From Natronocalculus amylovorans (GTDB lineage: Archaea; Halobacteriota; Halobacteria; Halobacteriales; Haloferacaceae), in assembly GCF_023638035.1 (NCBI RefSeq), contig NZ_JAKRVX010000005.1, positions 62,001 through 126,000 of the forward strand: a stretch of 64,000 nt of DNA, read 5' to 3'. The notes under the pieces were generated by a model, which did no database searches, had not been told where the DNA came from, and worked only from the letters and a program-made list of their open reading frames with translations. Both the position numbers and the translations under genes were made by a program. Each line of letters starts with the position of its first letter. The first letter of the stretch is position 1. Shown piece after piece: positions 1 through 9,003 of this stretch.

Positions 1-115
1 GGCCCATCTTCCTGCAAGGAGGGAATCCGACAATGGCTGAACTAACCACGTTCTGACAGCCAGCCCGAATGCCGACCGTTAGCTTTAACTTACATAGAAA
101 CTTACGCTTAGGCGA

Positions 116-277
116 ATGAGAGCCGACTTCGATATGGATCGAGGCGGGCCACTTCACGAGGCCGTGAAGCAATACGCCCGCGATAACGGGATACGCCACT
201 CACGAGCGTACCCCGAACTCCTCCGCAAAGCACTCGAATCTGAAGGCTACGATGTCAACGACTCAGACGGCGAATAA
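116..277 (+). CDS. Small 53-aa protein encoded ahead of and overlapping TnpB
   Basis: An ATG at 116 opens a 53-codon frame that ends in TAA at 275-277, running 26 bases into tnpB in another frame. The protein is charged (MRADFDMDRGG at the start, RKALESEGYDV near the end) and shows no domain I can name. Its overlap with tnpB suggests translational coupling and membership of the same IS1341-type element. Similar short proteins upstream of TnpB are common in haloarchaeal elements, but their role is unknown to me. It could bind DNA or merely support reinitiation at the tnpB start. I see no CxxC motif or membrane segment. Confidence 0.55.
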   Translation: MRADFDMDRGGPLHEAVKQYARDNGIRHSRAYPELLRKALESEGYDVNDSDGE

Positions 278-1577
278 GACGCTGGAAGCCACGTTCGCAC
301 CACCCACGCGGTGCAAAGAGCAACGCCTCCAGCAAACGCTGTCCGAATACCGAGACGCACTCAACGACGCCTTCGAGCAAGACTGTACGACGATGAGTGC
401 CACGAACGACGTGGTGACGCCGTACAACCTACCGTACCAAGCGAAAGACGCTCTCAAATCCTACGTCCCGAAACTCCACAACACGTACAACGCCAACGAG
501 TTGGGCGACGAACACCCGCTCAGGTTCGTGAACCGAGCCGGGAAGTTCGACCGCGACACCTCGCGTGAGTACGAAATCTGTTGGAACGTTCCGCAACCCG
601 GTCGCGGAACCAACTTCTGGATTCCACTCCGACCGAACCCCGAACAGCAAGAATTGTGGGACGAGATGCTCGATGACGAGTCGAGTACCAAGGTGGGCGA
701 ACTTCGGTTGCAGAAACACCGGAAGATGTGGACGCTCCACGTCACCGTTGAATACGAAATCGAGGACACCTCCGAACTTCCCGAGAACCCGACTCGGGTT
801 GGATTCGATATTGGCGAGTCGATGTTGGTCACGGGCTGTGCCCTCCAACACGACACTCCCACGAAACCCCTTCTCATCACCGGGAAAGAGGCCAAACAAA
901 TCCGCAAGGAGATGTTCACGACACTCAAGCGACTCCAAGAGCGAGACGCCTCCGAGTGGCGTATCGAGGAGCGATTCTCGTACTACCAGAACCGGCTCAC
1001 GGACATCATCGAGAAGGCGTCTCGGGAATCTGTGGAGTACGCCCGTCAGTTTGAGAACCCCGTCATCGTGATGGAAGACTTGGCGTATATCCGTGAGTCG
1101 CTGGACTATGGGAAGTATATGAACCGTCGCCTGCACTCGTGGGCCTTTGCTCGGTTGCAGGGTCGTATCGAGGACAAGGCGAAGGACGCCGGTATTCCAG
1201 TTCGATACGTCCGCCCGCAGTACACCTCGAAGACGTGTCACTCGTGCAAGCACATCGGGTATCGACCTCGGCAAGCCGAGTTCAAGTGTAAGAATCCAGA
1301 GTGCCACGTATCGACGTTCCAAGCGGACATCAACGCGAGTGCGAACATCGCACGTCGCGTAGACCCGTGGGGAGAGAGCTTGCCGTGGAAACAGGCAGGC
1401 GATGACTCGCCACAGGACGGGAGCCGTTGTGACACGGCCACGACTCAGTGTGAGCAGAGCGAGACACCCTCGCAGATGACACTTACAACGTTTCGAGAGT
1501 CGAAACCTACAGCCAGCGTTCACGAGACTATGTCTCGTGGGCCAACCAGAACCTACGGTTCTGGTGACGACGACTGA
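252..1577 (+). CDS. tnpB: TnpB RNA-guided endonuclease of an IS1341-type element
   Basis: 441 aa. The RuvC nuclease core is complete: RuvC-I Asp in GFDIGES near residue 187, RuvC-II Glu in VIVMEDLAYI near 275, a zinc finger with CHSC and CKNPEC pairs near 335-355, and RuvC-III Asp in ADINASANI near 359. TnpB is known to cut DNA guided by an RNA (omega/reRNA) made from the right end of its own element, which helps the element persist. The helical N-terminal half would form the RNA/DNA binding lobe. No TnpA (Y1 transposase) is nearby, so the element depends on a transposase elsewhere. A hairpin right end follows directly. All catalytic residues being present suggests the nuclease is active. The start could shift slightly, because the 53-aa frame overlaps it. 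Confidence 0.93.
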   Translation: MSTTQTANKTLEATFAPPTRCKEQRLQQTLSEYRDALNDAFEQDCTTMSATNDVVTPYNLPYQAKDALKSYVPKLHNTYNANELGDEHPLRFVNRAGKFDRDTSREYEICWNVPQPGRGTNFWIPLRPNPEQQELWDEMLDDESSTKVGELRLQKHRKMWTLHVTVEYEIEDTSELPENPTRVGFDIGESMLVTGCALQHDTPTKPLLITGKEAKQIRKEMFTTLKRLQERDASEWRIEERFSYYQNRLTDIIEKASRESVEYARQFENPVIVMEDLAYIRESLDYGKYMNRRLHSWAFARLQGRIEDKAKDAGIPVRYVRPQYTSKTCHSCKHIGYRPRQAEFKCKNPECHVSTFQADINASANIARRVDPWGESLPWKQAGDDSPQDGSRCDTATTQCEQSETPSQMTLTTFRESKPTASVHETMSRGPTRTYGSGDDD

Positions 1578-1631
1578 CTGGCATTCCCACCGTGTGGGAA
1601 GCCCCGTCGTTTACGACGGGGAGGATGTCAC
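1578..1631 (+). ncRNA. Right end of the TnpB element: probable omega/reRNA 3' hairpin
   Basis: Just after the tnpB stop lies a perfect 8-bp stem with a four-base loop (CCCCGTCG/CGACGGGG at 1602-1621), then GAGGATGTCA at 1621-1630. Haloarchaeal IS1341-type elements end in this way, and sense-overlapping RNAs from the 3' end of such genes are documented in Halobacterium. Bases just downstream (from about 1631) would be the guide segment if the RNA is made. The RNA itself is inferred. Confidence 0.6.
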
Positions 1632-1694
1632 ACCAGTGATTTCTGTTCTCGTGCTCTTCGATGTACTGTACCGAGGAATCGCCAGTCGTCAACA

Positions 1695-1725
1695 ACCCCG
1701 GTCAAGCCCCGTGGCATCCGCCTTG
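1695..1725 (+). repeat. GC-rich hairpin repeat, copy 1 (also at 30266)
   Basis: CCCCGGTCAAGCCCCGTGGC followed by ATCCGCCTTGT. An almost identical copy lies at 30266-30298 and a partial one at about 5718. It forms a short GGGG/CCCC hairpin and resembles the end of another IS200/IS605-type element. No gene is attached to either copy. Confidence 0.45.
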
Positions 1726-1830
1726 TTATTCTGTGAACCAGCGAATGCCGAGACGAGCTCTCATCACTGACTCCGGGTATCGTCAAGCGTCGCTCAGTCC
1801 ACAAAGCAGTCGACGTTCGTATAAAGTCAG

Positions 1831-3222
1831 TCAGTCAGTCGACAGGTGACCATTGATATCGGCGAGCGCAAACAGAGACCAGTTGTCTCCTATACGCTCT
1901 TCGAGGCCGTCGACAAATCCGCTTTTCGAGAACAGCACAAACTCCTCTGTTCGATCGTCGGGCCCCCATCGGACCTTTGGGGCCTTTGCCTGCAGATTAT
2001 CTACGAGTGCCTCCCCAACTGGTTCTGAGGTCCATTTGCACTCGGCGAATAAAATTCGATTATCGGTCGGCGAGAGACCGACGATGTCGATCTCGTCTTC
2101 CCCGTACCACCACCGACCAACTTCCGAGTACGGTTCAAACGCTCCATTTCGAATGCCTTCCCAGACGACTTCCTGACACACATTCTCGAATGTACTCGCA
2201 ACATGAGTCGGAAGGTCCGGTTCGATCGTTCCATCGTATACGATTTCAGGAGCCTCCTCAATGCTGGATCGGTTCGGCTCGACGTACCGGAACCAAAACC
2301 GGAGGAACTCATCAGCAACGTGGTAACGCGATCGTTTCGATTTTTTGCCCAAGGCAGTCACAGGAACTTCGCGATCGAGGAGCCGAAGACGCCGAAGCGT
2401 TTGGAGATATTTCGACAACGGACCAACATCGATCCCTGTCGCACCTGAAATCTCGTTTGGAGTCGTATGACCCAGTGCAACAGCTTCAAGAATACTCATA
2501 TACCGGGCGGGATTCCGGAGTTCTGTCCGAAGAAGGAACTCCGGTTCGTTGTACAGCACTGCTGTCGGCGACAGGATTTGAGATCTTACGTTTTCGGCAA
2601 TCGATCGGTCGTAATCGAAGAGGGTGAGGTACATTGGCGTCCCGCCAGTAATTGCGTAGGACCGAATCGAGTCTGCCATATTGTAGTCCATGACTTTTCG
2701 GGCCTGTTTGAACGAGAACGGTTGTACATCAAACTGTGCAGTTCGTCGACCATACAACGGACTCTCGTGGCCCAGAACCTCAGACTCCATAGTGCTCACA
2801 CTCGATCCACAGAGAACCACCATTGAATTAGTGTCTTGGAGTTGCTCGTCGATGAATCCCTGCAGGTATGACGGGAGCGAATCGTTCTCGGCAACGAGAT
2901 ACGGGAATTCGTCGATTGCTACTACGAGATCTTCAGTGTCAAGTTTGTCTCCAAGATAGTCGAAGGCCTCGTCCCACCCGTCAATTCGGGGCATACGTTC
3001 GTCGAAGTAGCCTGCAACTTTGTCGACGAATTTCTCGCGTTGTCGATACTCGGCTTCTTGTGCGGCTAAAAAATAAATATGCGGTCGATCGGCACAGAAT
3101 TCTTTGAGCAACGCAGTCTTCCCAACACGTCGCCTCCCGTATATAACAATGAAATCATGGCCTGGGGACTCGAAAGAACTATTGAGGGCCTCGAGTTCTT
3201 CAACCCGATTGTAAAAGGTCAT
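1831..3222 (-). CDS. Archaeal STAND-like ATPase with C-terminal DUF234 (nuclease-like) domain
   Basis: 463 aa, usual length for this family. The N-terminal AAA/STAND ATPase domain has Walker A YGRRRVGKT (about residues 28-36) and Walker B LVVAIDEFPYL (about 99-109). A winged helix follows in the middle, around ISGATGIDVGPLSKYL. The C-terminal part ends with an ECKWTSEP motif typical of DUF234 proteins, whose fold is related to PD-(D/E)XK nucleases. These ATPases are abundant in archaea, are often mobile and have no firm function. The gene stands alone, with promoter-like AT-rich sequence upstream of 3222. The ATG at 3222 fits the conserved N-terminus (FYNRVEELEAL). I infer a P-loop protein that senses or processes nucleic acid. 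Confidence 0.88.
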   Translation of the reverse strand: MTFYNRVEELEALNSSFESPGHDFIVIYGRRRVGKTALLKEFCADRPHIYFLAAQEAEYRQREKFVDKVAGYFDERMPRIDGWDEAFDYLGDKLDTEDLVVAIDEFPYLVAENDSLPSYLQGFIDEQLQDTNSMVVLCGSSVSTMESEVLGHESPLYGRRTAQFDVQPFSFKQARKVMDYNMADSIRSYAITGGTPMYLTLFDYDRSIAENVRSQILSPTAVLYNEPEFLLRTELRNPARYMSILEAVALGHTTPNEISGATGIDVGPLSKYLQTLRRLRLLDREVPVTALGKKSKRSRYHVADEFLRFWFRYVEPNRSSIEEAPEIVYDGTIEPDLPTHVASTFENVCQEVVWEGIRNGAFEPYSEVGRWWYGEDEIDIVGLSPTDNRILFAECKWTSEPVGEALVDNLQAKAPKVRWGPDDRTEEFVLFSKSGFVDGLEERIGDNWSLFALADINGHLSTD

Positions 3223-3452
3223 ACTCTAAGTAATCATTAGTACGATAATGACTTATAGATTGCGAGAGGAGGTACTCTATCGAAGTCAACTTCTTGAAGA
3301 TCTGTTTAAGCACCAAAACCAGTTCAGCGCGCTATATGGCGGTTCTCTTCGAGCTAAAGACTGGTCACTGGTGAGTCTACTGATCAACCGAAAGCCCATT
3401 TGTCCAACAAGTTATAAGATGAGAAACCCATAACCTAACAATACACTAACGT

Positions 3453-3512
3453 ATGTGGGACAAACAGAGTGCTCTTGAGGCGAGGAGTCAACAGAGGGTG
3501 ACACCAGCGTGA
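3453..3512 (+). CDS. Possible 19-codon leader peptide coupled to the Mrr-fusion gene
   Basis: An ATG at 3453 opens a 19-codon frame whose TGA (3510-3512) overlaps the GTG start of the next gene at 3509. The peptide is MWDKQSALEARSQQRVTPA. The overlap would couple its translation to that of the downstream gene. No family is recognisable. It may instead be chance, or mark a frameshift in an older longer N-terminus. Confidence 0.3.
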   Translation: MWDKQSALEARSQQRVTPA

Positions 3513-5677
3513 AACGCTTTCTTCGATATTACCTCTACCGTGAACTGTACCGGTGGATTCGCAATGTGGGAAAAGACACTAATTCCGGCCCTTCACAGTC
3601 GCAGGCTTCTACACAATCCGATCGCCAAGGTACACCAGACTCCACAAATACACCTCCATTTGAGGAGGGGCCTGTCGAAAGCACCGAGCAGTTGAAAACC
3701 GTGTTGCAGCAGATGGACCCCTACGAGTTCGAACATTTCGTTGCTGACCTCTGGGAGCGTATGGGGTGGGAAACGGAAGTCTCCAGTGCATCGATGGACG
3801 AAGGTGTCGATGTCGTTGCTCGAAAAAGTCACCCATATGACCAACTGACACTCATTCAGGCAAAACGATACGGACCGAACACGACAGTCGGTTCTCCGGA
3901 TATTCAGCAGTACGCAAGTCTTGGACAGCAATACAACGGTGTAGACAAAGTGGTGATCGTAACCACAAATGAGTTCACTGGACAAGCTCGCGATCTCGCT
4001 AGCCGACTCAATGTGAAACTCATCAATGGAGATGATCTTGTCTCACTTCTCGTAGAATATGATGCGCTCGATCTCTTCGTTGAGTACTTCGACTTCATTA
4101 CGCCTGCAGATAACGACTCTGAGCAATCGGACGAGCCACCAGACGCAGATCCGGGTGTCGCTAAGACGAACCGAGAATCAAATACTGATACGAGCCGATC
4201 GGAGCCGGCTCCATCCACACGCTGGCAGAAAGCCATCCTCGCGTCGATACCCGGCTGGTTTATTGGGTTCTTTGGAGTCACTGTTCTCCCCGAGTCATTG
4301 TGGGCGATCATCTTCTTTACCGTGTGGCTTGGGCTTCCGATCGCACTCTTTTTTGATGCAAGAGCCCTCCGAAGGCGAGGCGATTGGCCGAAGTATTGGT
4401 GGGCATACGTTTTGACATCACTCATCTGGCTGTTTGCAATCATTCCTGCTGGTGTCTACTTGTGGCGGCGAAGGAGCGTCGATCTCGGAGAAACGAGTGG
4501 AAATTCACCGACGGAGACCGCCACAGTCCAGTCCGAGGAGTCTACACATAGACAAGAAAGCAGCGAGAATGCTACCGAATCAAATTCTGAAACGAGTAGT
4601 GAGTCGGTGTCTCAAGACGGGAGAGTAACAGTACAGAGACAAAGCAATGCTCCCGAGCATCCCAACGAAACCGGGTTGATGAGTTTCGAATATAACGGAG
4701 AGCAGTACCACACACAGACTGTTACCTCACCCAACAGTGCTTACACGGCAGCCTGGCAAGATGGTCGATCCGGTGAAGGTAACGACGATCCGCAGCACGG
4801 CCGCGTTTTTCTCTTCGAAGATGATGAATTATCTTTTACCACCAAAATTGCCCGCCCAAATGCAGCTGCAGTAGCTAAAAACGGGATTGTGTCTGTTGTT
4901 GATTGGCAGTTCGGTTGGGGAGAAACCCGGTCCGGAACGCTCCACGTTTTTAATCGTAGTGGTCATCCACTCGTAAAACACGACTTCGATTCGAATCTTG
5001 GACCAACTGCCATCACGTCTGATGGAGAGTACGCTGCAACGAGCACGTACAACCCGGATTGCAGTACATATATTTTCCACGTCGACACTGGTGAACAGGT
5101 CATTCGACACGAAAACAAGCATGGGAACGTCCAGGATCTCGAATTTATCGATCGGGATGGTAGCATAATGCTGCGCCTTGGTTCTACTGAGGGAGACTCC
5201 ACGTACGGTATTGACCTCGGTGGGCATATTGTCTGGAAGAGTGATAGTTTGAAACAGCGAGATCGATTAGATGCGCTTTTGGAAAGAAGTACCACGGAGA
5301 GCTTAGATGAAGCACGTGAGACTTTGCAGAAAGCATTGGATCTTGCATCCAAAGAGTACGAACAGCGAAATGTAGTGCAACAATTAGCGGATACACATTG
5401 GCAACTTGCTACAACAATTAAAAAAGAAGAGGGAGTGACAGACGAGTGGTGGATGCACCTCGATCGTGCTGCTCAGTATTACCGTCAGAGCTTACCTCGA
5501 TATGCTGGCAAGCAAGGCTTAGCAAAAGTCAAACGCAAGCAGGGTACTCAGCATCTCAACGATGGCAACGAAACAGATGCACGCAACTGTTTCGAGGAGA
5601 TTGCTTCTCTCGAGAAACAGTATGACGTTCAGCTGCTCACGGATACTGATAAGCGTCGATTGACAGAATTAGCATAA
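3509..5677 (+). CDS. Mrr-type restriction nuclease fused to a membrane domain and a propeller-like C-terminus
   Basis: 722 aa from a GTG start. After a basic N-terminus, residues about 65-190 form an Mrr-family restriction domain: MDPYEFEHFVADLWERMGW, then a catalytic Asp in GVDVVA and QAKRY, then VVIVTTNEFTGQA. Mrr enzymes cut modified or foreign DNA through a PD-(D/E)XK core. An acidic linker leads to two or three membrane helices around residues 240-325 (GWFIGFFGVTVLPESLWAII and the WAYVLTSLIWLFAIIPAGVY segment). A Ser/Thr/Glu-rich linker follows, then beta-propeller-like repeats (GRVFLFEDDE, GTLHVFNRSG, TYIFHVDTG), then a helical TPR-like end. This would place a nuclease at the membrane with a separate sensor domain. 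The propeller assignment is by pattern only. Confidence 0.82.
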   Translation: MKRFLRYYLYRELYRWIRNVGKDTNSGPSQSQASTQSDRQGTPDSTNTPPFEEGPVESTEQLKTVLQQMDPYEFEHFVADLWERMGWETEVSSASMDEGVDVVARKSHPYDQLTLIQAKRYGPNTTVGSPDIQQYASLGQQYNGVDKVVIVTTNEFTGQARDLASRLNVKLINGDDLVSLLVEYDALDLFVEYFDFITPADNDSEQSDEPPDADPGVAKTNRESNTDTSRSEPAPSTRWQKAILASIPGWFIGFFGVTVLPESLWAIIFFTVWLGLPIALFFDARALRRRGDWPKYWWAYVLTSLIWLFAIIPAGVYLWRRRSVDLGETSGNSPTETATVQSEESTHRQESSENATESNSETSSESVSQDGRVTVQRQSNAPEHPNETGLMSFEYNGEQYHTQTVTSPNSAYTAAWQDGRSGEGNDDPQHGRVFLFEDDELSFTTKIARPNAAAVAKNGIVSVVDWQFGWGETRSGTLHVFNRSGHPLVKHDFDSNLGPTAITSDGEYAATSTYNPDCSTYIFHVDTGEQVIRHENKHGNVQDLEFIDRDGSIMLRLGSTEGDSTYGIDLGGHIVWKSDSLKQRDRLDALLERSTTESLDEARETLQKALDLASKEYEQRNVVQQLADTHWQLATTIKKEEGVTDEWWMHLDRAAQYYRQSLPRYAGKQGLAKVKRKQGTQHLNDGNETDARNCFEEIASLEKQYDVQLLTDTDKRRLTELA

Positions 5678-5755
5678 CCAGTATTTTCCAGCTACGCTCT
5701 TGTGACGTGAACCTCCTCGGGGTCAAGCCGCGAGATGATTCACTACTGTACCAAT

Positions 5756-5795
5756 TGACATCCTCCCGCGCCTAAAGGCGCGGGTATTCTCCTTG
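5756..5795 (-). repeat. Orphan IS1341-type right end (hairpin plus GAGGATGTCA)
   Basis: On the minus strand this reads as an 8-bp stem (CCCGCGCC/GGCGCGGG with loop TTTA) followed by GGAGGATGTCAA, the same plan as the right end after the TnpB at 252. No TnpB is attached. The remaining 5678-6008 stretch is AT-rich, holds no gene I can support, and probably contains the promoter of the following transposase. Confidence 0.6.
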
Positions 5796-6008
5796 AAATT
5801 CTATAAGTCTCAACAACTGTAAACGTTCGACTGCGTACCAATTCTTTGGTGAATGCTGTGGGAATTGTTATAATGGACAAAATATTCCGATCGATTAGCC
5901 TGTCGCCGAACCTCACAGAGCAAATAAGTATATTTCAACGAAAATAATATTGATATAAATATTAATCTTCAATGAGTTTTATACGTGTCTGTTGAATAGA
6001 GATCTATT

Positions 6009-7961
6009 ATGAAGAAGAATAACAGTTATCTTAAACATACAGATGCGTCAAAAGATCATCTAGATCCCAATCAAAAAGAGACGACCTCAACTCAGACGAT
6101 CGAAAAAAAGCAAGCTAAAAATTCGGTAGATGCTGCAAGCGACGAAGCAAGAGGTAGAACCATACAGTTCAATACACACCCAAGTAAAAACGAGAATCCC
6201 GAACGACACCTGAATTTGAACAACTTTCTAGCAAGTAAAAACCATGGGGACCAACTTCCAAGTGATGAGGTAACTGATCAGAAAATCCTTAAATTTCAAG
6301 ACTTTTGTTATGGAGAACTGGACATCGATCCAACGGATTTCTCTATTAGAGAGAAGTATGTTAGGTTGCTCTATTTTTATTTCGCTCGTGGACTTGGCGT
6401 GAATGAGACGATCAGATATCTTAGAGAGCATCCAGATCTGTTCGGTTCGATTGGTGTTCAAAAAACCATAAACGCAGGGATGCTATCAAGAAAGAAAAAC
6501 AAAGTCACTCCGGAAGAAAAAAATAAAATAGAGCTTGTTGCAAAGCACGCTGTAGGTTCAATCCATAGGAATGGATGGTCTTCAGAACACTTTGCAGAAA
6601 CCCATGGACTTTCGTTTGATGATACTGATTTCACAAGGACCGAGCGACCAATAGAACAAGAGGCTCTCAAAAACATTGTTCAAGAATATATTGATACCGT
6701 AATCTGCTCAACGCTTACATTCAACAGAGCTAGCAATTCCAGTAAGGAATTTAAATATATAATTGGCACCCTGATTTGTACTGCATTATATAATTCTGCA
6801 CCCGATAAAATCAAAGACACAGTTGATTATCAACATGACAGATCAAAAATTCCGACTGGCGGATATATATACGACTTGATAAAGTCGCTTGATTGGGGCC
6901 CAATTGATCCAAAACAAAAGACCCTCTCTGGCGAGGCCGTTGAATACAAAGCGTATCCTACGGAACTCATTGAGCAGGCAGATCAAGCTTTTAAAGAATC
7001 CATCAAGTTCGCGAACAAGTACGGTGTCACAAAAGAAAAACATCATTTGTCTTGTGATGGTACTGTTATAGAGAGCACAGCCGGTTACGAGGGAGAGACG
7101 GAAAATGATCCTCGAATAGATAACAAAAAGTCAAAATTTGATACAAGCGAAAGTAAAAGCGGTTGGGGATATAACGTGGTCGGCACCACGGGAAAGGGCC
7201 TCAATTTAGTTACAAACATTAGGCCGGTATTGTACAACACTAGCTATCTCTCGGAGATCTCGATTGAGCAGTTGAAACATTTTGAAACGATACCTGATAT
7301 AGAGAGAGGTACGATAGTTTTCGACCGTCAATATTACAGAGGTGAGCTAGTTGAAGGCCTTCGTAATATGAAGCGAACATCCACTACCAATAACGAAAGT
7401 ATCGATTGGATCATTGGTGCAAAGAGGAGCAAAAAGTCTGAACAACGAATAAATTCGGATTTAAATGATAAAGTACAAATGAGTCGTTTAGACTTTGCTG
7501 ATGTAGAAAAGGATGTCTGGCTACTTGCCTATCCGCTCACAGACAATACAGATTCAGATGAGAATGGTACTGGTACTAGTAGCAAACAGTTGTCAATCGA
7601 AGGCGGTGAATCAGGCTCACAATCGCGAAAACCAATTGCTTCGAACCCAAAGAGATCAAGCAAATCCCACCTACTACTCATAACTGATAATAAACTATCA
7701 GAGAATGAGGTACATAAGGCGTTCGCCCTGTATCGAAAACGGGGTGGAATAGAGGCAGTCATACGTGGAGTGAAAAATAACATGCCAGAGGGACAGCCAA
7801 AAGATGCCGCATGTCGATACTATTTCATGATCCTTGGCGGTTTGCTCTACAATTTGAGACAGATCGTCAACGGGGCTATTTTGAACGAAGGCGTAGACCT
7901 CAAAACGAATTCGACTCAAATATTAAATGTGGCCGCCAACTGTTGCTTTGATGATGAGTGA
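6009..7961 (+). CDS. IS4-superfamily DDE transposase (650 aa)
   Basis: 650 aa, long for the superfamily. A DDE triad is readable: Asp in LSCDGTVIES near residue 349, Asp in TIVFDRQYYRG near 438, and Glu in RKRGGIEAVIRGVK near 581. The last motif fits the IS4 signature Y-(2)-R-(3)-E-(6)-K exactly (Y-RK-R-GGI-E-AVIRGV-K). The first 330 residues are poorly conserved to my eye and may hold DNA-binding helices (YVRLLYFYFARGLGVNETIR looks like an HTH region). The gene is far more AT-rich and Lys/Asn-rich than its neighbours, which suggests recent arrival from a lower-GC source. I could not pair clear terminal repeats around it. The frame is intact, so the enzyme may be active. Confidence 0.85.
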   Translation: MKKNNSYLKHTDASKDHLDPNQKETTSTQTIEKKQAKNSVDAASDEARGRTIQFNTHPSKNENPERHLNLNNFLASKNHGDQLPSDEVTDQKILKFQDFCYGELDIDPTDFSIREKYVRLLYFYFARGLGVNETIRYLREHPDLFGSIGVQKTINAGMLSRKKNKVTPEEKNKIELVAKHAVGSIHRNGWSSEHFAETHGLSFDDTDFTRTERPIEQEALKNIVQEYIDTVICSTLTFNRASNSSKEFKYIIGTLICTALYNSAPDKIKDTVDYQHDRSKIPTGGYIYDLIKSLDWGPIDPKQKTLSGEAVEYKAYPTELIEQADQAFKESIKFANKYGVTKEKHHLSCDGTVIESTAGYEGETENDPRIDNKKSKFDTSESKSGWGYNVVGTTGKGLNLVTNIRPVLYNTSYLSEISIEQLKHFETIPDIERGTIVFDRQYYRGELVEGLRNMKRTSTTNNESIDWIIGAKRSKKSEQRINSDLNDKVQMSRLDFADVEKDVWLLAYPLTDNTDSDENGTGTSSKQLSIEGGESGSQSRKPIASNPKRSSKSHLLLITDNKLSENEVHKAFALYRKRGGIEAVIRGVKNNMPEGQPKDAACRYYFMILGGLLYNLRQIVNGAILNEGVDLKTNSTQILNVAANCCFDDE

Positions 7962-8023
7962 ATGCTGTCGACTCAACCGAGAGCACATTCTCGGTAATGG
8001 CCAGAACTCACTTACACCTATCT

Positions 8024-8735
8024 GGCTTTGTTGAAATGCTTCAGCTTTGACAAAAACCGGGTGCGGAGTACAACGCGCATATCTCGCACGGAAAGTTTGC
8101 AGAAGTTCGTTTGTCCGGGTCGGTCTATACAGAGGGTTAGAGCAATATGTTATTCATCGTTTACTTCACGAGAAATCTATTGTACCAGTCATTCAGTAGC
8201 CGTGCTAAGTGTATGATTGATGTTCGCAGCGCTCGGCCTGTGTCTCTCAGATGGAGCAAAAATTTTTGACGGATAGACACCGTCTTGTAAATATGTCAAC
8301 CCTCCTGGCTGTCTTCTTTTTTGGTCTCGGTTTGATCTGCTTCCTCCAACCAGAATGGTCTCTCCAGATGAACCGAGAAATAAAAGCGTTTGGAACGAAC
8401 AAAGACGCCGATGAAATTGAGTTCGCTAATTGGTGGTTCTATTTCGAATACGTCTTTGGTATTCTCAGTTTCCTCATTGGGTTTGTCATACTGTTCGGCG
8501 TGATCTGACGACTCATTATTTTCACCAAAGCTCGTTTGGCGCTGGGTTCCTCCTTTATATTGAGCTACTACTGTTCGTCGTAGTTCGCCCCGTCTTCATG
8601 TCACAGCTATATTCCAAATATAATGGTCCCTTCAACGAAGGTGGGGCGGATGAATATATTCACCGTGCTGGATATATCCTCTATACTTAGCACAAACACA
8701 AAAACATATCAGTCTCTAAGGATTTCAACAGGACT
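8024..8735. mobile_element. Candidate 0.7-kb non-autonomous element with one passenger gene
   Basis: GGCTTTGTTGAAAT at 8024 faces an inverted ATTTCAACAGGACT at 8722-8735. The flanks ACCTATCT (8016-8023) and ACCTCTCT (8736-8743) agree at seven of eight bases, as a worn target duplication would. The outermost bases of the right repeat are degenerate, so the limits are tentative. Inside is one small membrane-protein gene and no transposase. The terminal sequence matches the end of the IS5-type remnant at 28276. Confidence 0.45.
8293..8508 (+). CDS. Small membrane protein (71 aa)
   Basis: From the ATG at 8293 the protein is 71 aa with two hydrophobic helices: STLLAVFFFGLGLICFLQP at the N-terminus and a second one ending SFLIGFVILFGVI, separated by a charged loop with KDADEIEF. 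An in-frame ATG at 8251 would add 14 residues (MEQKFLTDRHRLVN), and the choice between the two is uncertain. It lies within a TIR-bounded segment as its only gene. No family is recognised. Other small two-helix proteins in this window (29049, 29906, 30370) occupy similar settings. Confidence 0.5.
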   Translation: MSTLLAVFFFGLGLICFLQPEWSLQMNREIKAFGTNKDADEIEFANWWFYFEYVFGILSFLIGFVILFGVI

Positions 8736-9003
8736 ACCTCTCTTTTTTCAAGACGAGAATCCCGCCGTTCACGAGAGCAGTGCTCTCGTTCGCACATCAG
8801 AACATGTGTGTTCTGATTGGTCAATAAGACCACGATAGCATTTTTCAAAAGTTCGTTGCTGCGTTGACGAACTGAGTCTCTTCCTTTGAGTCGTCTAAGA
8901 GTTCGATAACTGAACAAGTATGATAGTGGTACGCTTCGAACTCGACGATATCAATGGTACTCACTACTAATACCAAAGACTCACGCACAGAGGGTGGCAC
9001 CCT
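8736..9003. repeat. Double hairpin repeat and intergenic DNA
   Basis: 8772-8788 is a hairpin (CGAGAGCAGTGCTCTCG), followed at 8796-8820 by CATCAGAACATGTGTGTTCT plus GATTGG. The second hairpin recurs at 13125-13150 with one small internal change. It looks like the end of an IS200/IS605-type element. No gene is seen in this stretch. Confidence 0.45.

Noticed and set aside
429-1523. 364-codon minus-strand frame opposite tnpB
   Set aside because: Shadow of the tnpB coding frame; no recognisable protein, while the plus strand has all TnpB motifs.
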